From assembly GCA_001766965.1 (NCBI GenBank), contig MEKM01000080.1:1-8511 (forward strand): a DNA stretch of 8,511 bases, in the 5' to 3' direction. Of the stretch, positions 7,103-8,511 are shown piece by piece. Every line of letters begins with the position of its first letter. The stretch's first letter is position 1. Both the position numbers and the translations under genes were made by a program. Under the pieces are notes generated by a model, which had not been told where the DNA came from, made no database searches, and was given only the letters and a program-made list of their open reading frames with translations. The stretch is from Acidobacteria bacterium RIFCSPHIGHO2_01_FULL_67_28. Lineage in GTDB: Bacteria > Acidobacteriota > Terriglobia > Acidiferrales > 2-02-FULL-67-57.

Positions 7103-7161
7103 CAAAAAAACACACTTTCCACAGTACCTCCTTCCGTCCCTAGCTCCGTTGCAGACGCACG

Positions 7162-7206
7162 GCCGAGAGATACCTGCGCGATGTTTATGCAACACCCAGC
7201 GGCTAG
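7162..7206 (+). pseudogene. Diverged copy of the last codons of ribD, with stop
   Basis: Read in the frame of TAC 7171, this encodes AERYLRDVYATPSG-stop; the ribD terminus is VEGYLRDVYAGPCA-stop. Bases 7171-7190 match 6274-6293 at 18 of 20 positions, and both mismatches are silent third positions (GTG/GTT, TAC/TAT). The stop codons (TAG 7204-7206, TAA 6307-6309) fall at the same codon distance. Upstream of about 7162 the similarity fades. It is too short to function and is best read as a relic of a second or former ribD 3' end. Confidence 0.6.
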
Positions 7207-7223
7207 GGTCCGGGGTTTTTCGG

Positions 7224-7247
7224 GTGGGGGAGACACTCTTGTCTGCC
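7224..7247 (+). repeat. REP hairpin copy E (plus orientation, one stem mismatch)
   Basis: GTGG (7224-7227), stem GGGAGACA (7228-7235)/TGTCTGCC (7240-7247), loop CTCT. G7230 faces G7245, the only mismatch. Similarity to copy B extends beyond the hairpin on both sides (a TTTTC..GGTGGGG-like left flank and CCCGCC..GGTTCA on the right). Confidence 0.78.
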
Positions 7248-7258
7248 CGCCCCGGTTC

Positions 7259-7274
7259 AGAGTGTCTGCGCCAC
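7259..7274 (-). repeat. REP half copy F (minus orientation, truncated)
   Basis: Only the loop AGAG (7259-7262), one arm TGTCTGCG (7263-7270) and CCAC (7271-7274) remain; the other arm is missing. It sits 11 bp after copy E in opposite orientation, like the remains of a paired REP unit. A second small hairpin follows: GAACC (7285-7289) with GGTTC (7306-7310). Confidence 0.7.
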
Positions 7275-7307
7275 CAAAAACAAAGAACCGACCCGGCAGG
7301 ACAGTGG

Positions 7308-7336
7308 TTCCCTGCACACCTTGAGCCTGCTAGACT
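7308..7336 (+). promoter_or_regulatory. Proposed extended -10 promoter of ribE
   Basis: TGC (7328-7330) followed by TAGACT (7331-7336) is an extended -10 element with a weak TTCCCT (7308-7313) 17 bp upstream. The start would fall near 7343, leaving about 11 nt before the ATG at 7354, the same geometry as for ftsY. No FMN-riboswitch-like structure fits in this short leader. Confidence 0.42.
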
Positions 7337-7353
7337 ATCGAGTGGCCTTTACG

Positions 7354-8106
7354 ATGTTTACGGGAATCATTGAAGAAGTCGGCACGGTGGCCGAGCTCGC
7401 CACCGACCCGGCGGGCGGCCACTTGCGCGTCACTTGCGCGAAGCTCCTGCCGCGCTTCGAAGTCAGCTCGAGCGTGGCAGTGAGCGGCTGCTGCCTGACC
7501 ATTGTGCGGCGGGAGGAGGACGGCTTCTGGTGCGACCTGGCGCCGGAAACCTTGAACCGCACCGGCTTCCGCCGCCTGCGGGTCGGCTCCCAAGTGAATC
7601 TGGAAGCGCCGCTCACCCCGACCACGCCGCTCGGCGGGCACATCGTGCAGGGCCACGTGGACGGCACCGGCACCTTCGTCGGCCTGCCGCGGGCGGGCCT
7701 GCCCGCCGACTTGTCCGCCGGAGCTTTAGCGCAGGCGGAAGCCTCGGCGAAGGCGGGCGATGAGAACTACTGGCTGGACGTGGACGTGCCGCCAGAGCTG
7801 ACGCGCTACCTCGTCGAGAAAGGCTCGGTCGCGGTGGAAGGCATCAGCCTGACCGTGGCGGCCATCGAAAGCTCGCCTGCCCTCCGAAGCCTTGGCGTAG
7901 GAGGGCGGCTGCGCATCGCCATCATCCCCTACACCATCGAGAACACTAATCTGCGCTCGCTCGCGCCCGGTGACCCGGTCAATATCGAGTGCGACGTGCT
8001 CGCCAAGTACGTCGAGAAGCTGCTCGCGGAGCGCCCCGGCACCGCGCGGACGCCCGCAGCGGCCTCCCGCCTCACGCTCGACCGCCTGCGGGAAGAAGGG
8101 TTCTGA
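7354..8106 (+). CDS. ribE: Riboflavin synthase, alpha subunit (RibE)
   Basis: A 250-residue riboflavin synthase with two lumazine-binding barrels. The first (about 1-90) begins with MFTGIIEEVGTV and contains SSVAVSGCCLTIV (39-51). The second (about 97-205) begins with GHIVQGHVDGTG (95-106) and has VAVEGISLTV (159-168) and IPYTIENTNL (191-200); KYVEKLL follows at 218-224. The enzyme converts two 6,7-dimethyl-8-ribityllumazine molecules to riboflavin, usually as a trimer. ATG 7354 is chosen over the in-frame TTG at 7321 because the invariant MFTGII begins there. The family is usually about 195-220 residues; the extra length comes from a loop at about 112-136, a loop at about 173-184 and a C-terminal tail. 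Both loops coincide with palindromic DNA elements. The catalytic motifs are intact, so it is probably functional. The Shine-Dalgarno is weak (GAGTGG, 7340-7345). Confidence 0.95.
   Translation: MFTGIIEEVGTVAELATDPAGGHLRVTCAKLLPRFEVSSSVAVSGCCLTIVRREEDGFWCDLAPETLNRTGFRRLRVGSQVNLEAPLTPTTPLGGHIVQGHVDGTGTFVGLPRAGLPADLSAGALAQAEASAKAGDENYWLDVDVPPELTRYLVEKGSVAVEGISLTVAAIESSPALRSLGVGGRLRIAIIPYTIENTNLRSLAPGDPVNIECDVLAKYVEKLLAERPGTARTPAAASRLTLDRLREEGF
7701..7758 (+). repeat. Nested palindromic elements within ribE (outer element, split)
   Basis: The outer arms GCCCGCC (7701-7707) and GGCGGGC (7752-7758) are perfect complements. If 7710-7739 is removed, the joined 28 nt matches the element at 7879-7906 at 24 of 28 positions, and two of the four differences form a compensated stem pair. 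The upstream GGCGGGC at 7692-7698 can also pair with 7701-7707, giving a competing hairpin. The element is translated in frame into a low-complexity Ala/Gly-rich loop. Confidence 0.7.
7712..7740 (+). repeat. Inner palindromic element, apparently inserted into the outer one
   Basis: TCCGCC (7714-7719) pairs with GGCGGA (7734-7739). The core fits CCGRAGCYTYRGCGHAGG, shared with the outer element and the one at 7879. The inferred extra DNA (7710-7739) is exactly 30 nt, or ten codons, so the ribE frame is kept. Confidence 0.65.
7879..7906 (+). repeat. 28-nt palindromic element within ribE
   Basis: GCCCTCC (7879-7885) and GGAGGGC (7900-7906) form a perfect 7-bp stem; inside it GCC and GGC pair again around TT. 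It encodes residues 176-184 (ALRSLGVGG), an extra loop between SLTVAAIE and RLRIAIIPYT where riboflavin synthases normally have a short turn. Confidence 0.72.
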
Positions 8107-8193
8107 AGAAAGTCGCAGAGTCTAAGAGTCGAAGAGTCCGAGCAATTCTGCGACCCCTGTGACTCTGGGACTCTTAGACTTTTCGACTTTCTT
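8106..8193. terminator. Stop-to-stop inverted octamer arrays, probable bidirectional terminator
   Basis: The left arm 8106-8130 pairs with the right arm 8169-8193 over 25 positions, with one mismatch (C8116/T8183) and one G-T wobble (G8118/T8181). The left arm starts on the last base of the ribE stop; the right arm ends inside the stop of the convergent transporter gene. The left side holds four AGTCNNAG octamers (8111-8142) and the right side four inverted ones (8157-8188). There is no long T-run beyond either arm, but T-rich segments lie within the arms, so termination is likely rather than certain. Confidence 0.7.
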
Positions 8194-8511
8194 AGGCGCG
8201 GATGGTTTCGAGGCCTTGGGCCTTGGGTCCGGTTTCGGTTCGCCAGAGCAGGAAGGCGAAGGCCAGGGCGGCCACCCCGAGCGCAGTGAACATCCACATC
8301 ATCGGCAGGTAGCCCGAAGGGTTGGCGACGCTGGCGCCAGCCCAGTCATTGGCGCGGCCGACGAACCAGTCCACGAACAGAATGCTCAATTGCTGGAGCA
8401 GGAACATCAGCGCGTAGGCGCTCCCCAGGCGCTTCTGCTCGACGATGTAGGCCACCGACGGCCACATGATGGCCGGAATCAGCGAGAAGGCGAGCCCCAG
8501 CATCACCACCG
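8192..8511 (-). CDS. MFS transporter, C-terminal part only
   Basis: About 106 residues at the C-terminus of a multi-pass membrane protein, open at the window edge; the stop is TAA at 8194-8192. Three hydrophobic segments are visible: VVMLGLAFSLIPAIMWPSVAYI, a central one around YALMFLLQQLSILFVDWFVG, and LPMMWMFTALGVAALAFAFLLW near the end. These fit the last three membrane helices of a major facilitator. The stretch SLIPAIMWPSVAYIVEQKRLGSAYALMF resembles MFSD1-like bacterial facilitators; substrate unknown. GTG at 8509 would be an internal valine, not a start. The gene converges on ribE and shares the inverted octamer stem with it, so it is not part of the riboflavin unit. Confidence 0.82.
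   Translation of the reverse strand, partial: VVMLGLAFSLIPAIMWPSVAYIVEQKRLGSAYALMFLLQQLSILFVDWFVGRANDWAGASVANPSGYLPMMWMFTALGVAALAFAFLLWRTETGPKAQGLETIRA

Larger units (their letters stand above)
6310..7353. mobile_element. RAYT/REP block separating ribD and ribE
   Basis: About 1 kb between ribD and ribE contains one transposase-family gene on the minus strand (6461-6955), REP hairpins in both orientations, a diverged ribD-tail copy (7162-7206) and the ribE promoter. G+C is visibly lower than in the flanking genes. In 6345-6470 nothing codes convincingly; it holds a small hairpin (GCCTGC 6423-6428 with GCAGGC 6436-6441) and a promoter-like TTGCTAGACC (6399-6408). The stretch 7103-7160 shows no recognisable feature. 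RAYTs are usually single-copy, vertically kept genes flanked by REPs rather than freely moving insertion sequences, so 'mobile element' is meant loosely. Exact ends are unknown. Confidence 0.75.

Noticed and set aside
6985..7105. Possible CRISPR array (34-nt repeat, 53-nt spacer)
   Set aside because: Only two direct copies occur; the repeat is a GTGG-flanked palindrome that also occurs in inverted orientation next to a RAYT, and there are no cas genes.
6956..7195. N-terminal extension of the transposase reading frame up to 7195
   Set aside because: The added residues are mostly translated REP DNA (FLVAQTLLSAHN twice), with no resemblance to RAYT proteins. Family homology starts at the ATG at 6955.
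7321..7353. TTG at 7321 as the start of ribE
   Set aside because: It would place the start upstream of the proposed -10, and riboflavin synthases begin with MFTGII, which is at ATG 7354.
7275..7353. FMN riboswitch before ribE
   Set aside because: The space is filled with REP remains and a promoter-like sequence; the leader is too short and none of the conserved RFN-element segments could be seen.

Overview
This is a high-G+C bacterial window with tightly packed genes. The protein types, the gene order and the abundance of small palindromic and tandem repeats suggest a soil-type Acidobacteriota genome. That placement is an inference from overall resemblance; no rRNA or marker gene in the window fixes it.

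Layout. Positions 1-466 hold the 3' end of a beta-propeller (SMP-30/gluconolactonase/NHL-like) gene. It is followed at 6 and 4 bp spacing by cinA (473-1711) and thpR (1716-2273), so these three probably form one transcription unit. After a short gap with a hairpin and a good sigma70-like promoter comes a membrane-anchored sensor with dCache-like, HAMP and HD-GYP domains (2363-4138), predicted to degrade cyclic-di-GMP. A pyrimidine-rich 9-nt repeat tract runs into an extended -10 promoter in front of ftsY (4221-5168, GTG start). ribD (5170-6309) begins one base after the ftsY stop.

The region 6310-7353 is the accessory part. It carries a REP-associated tyrosine transposase (RAYT; minus strand, 6461-6955) and six copies or part copies of a GTGG-flanked hairpin in both orientations. 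This matches a REP/RAYT unit, and it separates ribD from ribE. It also contains a second, diverged copy of the last codons of ribD, stop codon included. G+C drops visibly here (33 of 60 bases in 6721-6780, against 49 of 60 in 5341-5400).

ribE (7354-8106) encodes riboflavin synthase, the partner of ribD in riboflavin biosynthesis. It is longer than usual because its reading frame contains a second, unrelated family of small palindromes; one copy appears to have inserted inside another. ribE converges with a truncated MFS transporter gene on the minus strand (8192-8511). Between the two stop codons lie two inverted arrays of an AGTCNNAG octamer, which pair into a long stem reaching from one stop codon to the other and probably act as a bidirectional terminator.

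The core genes look ordinary and intact. The interest lies in three independent kinds of small repeat acting on the same locus: REP/RAYT elements, in-frame palindromes within ribE, and degenerate 7-, 8- and 9-nt tandem repeats.
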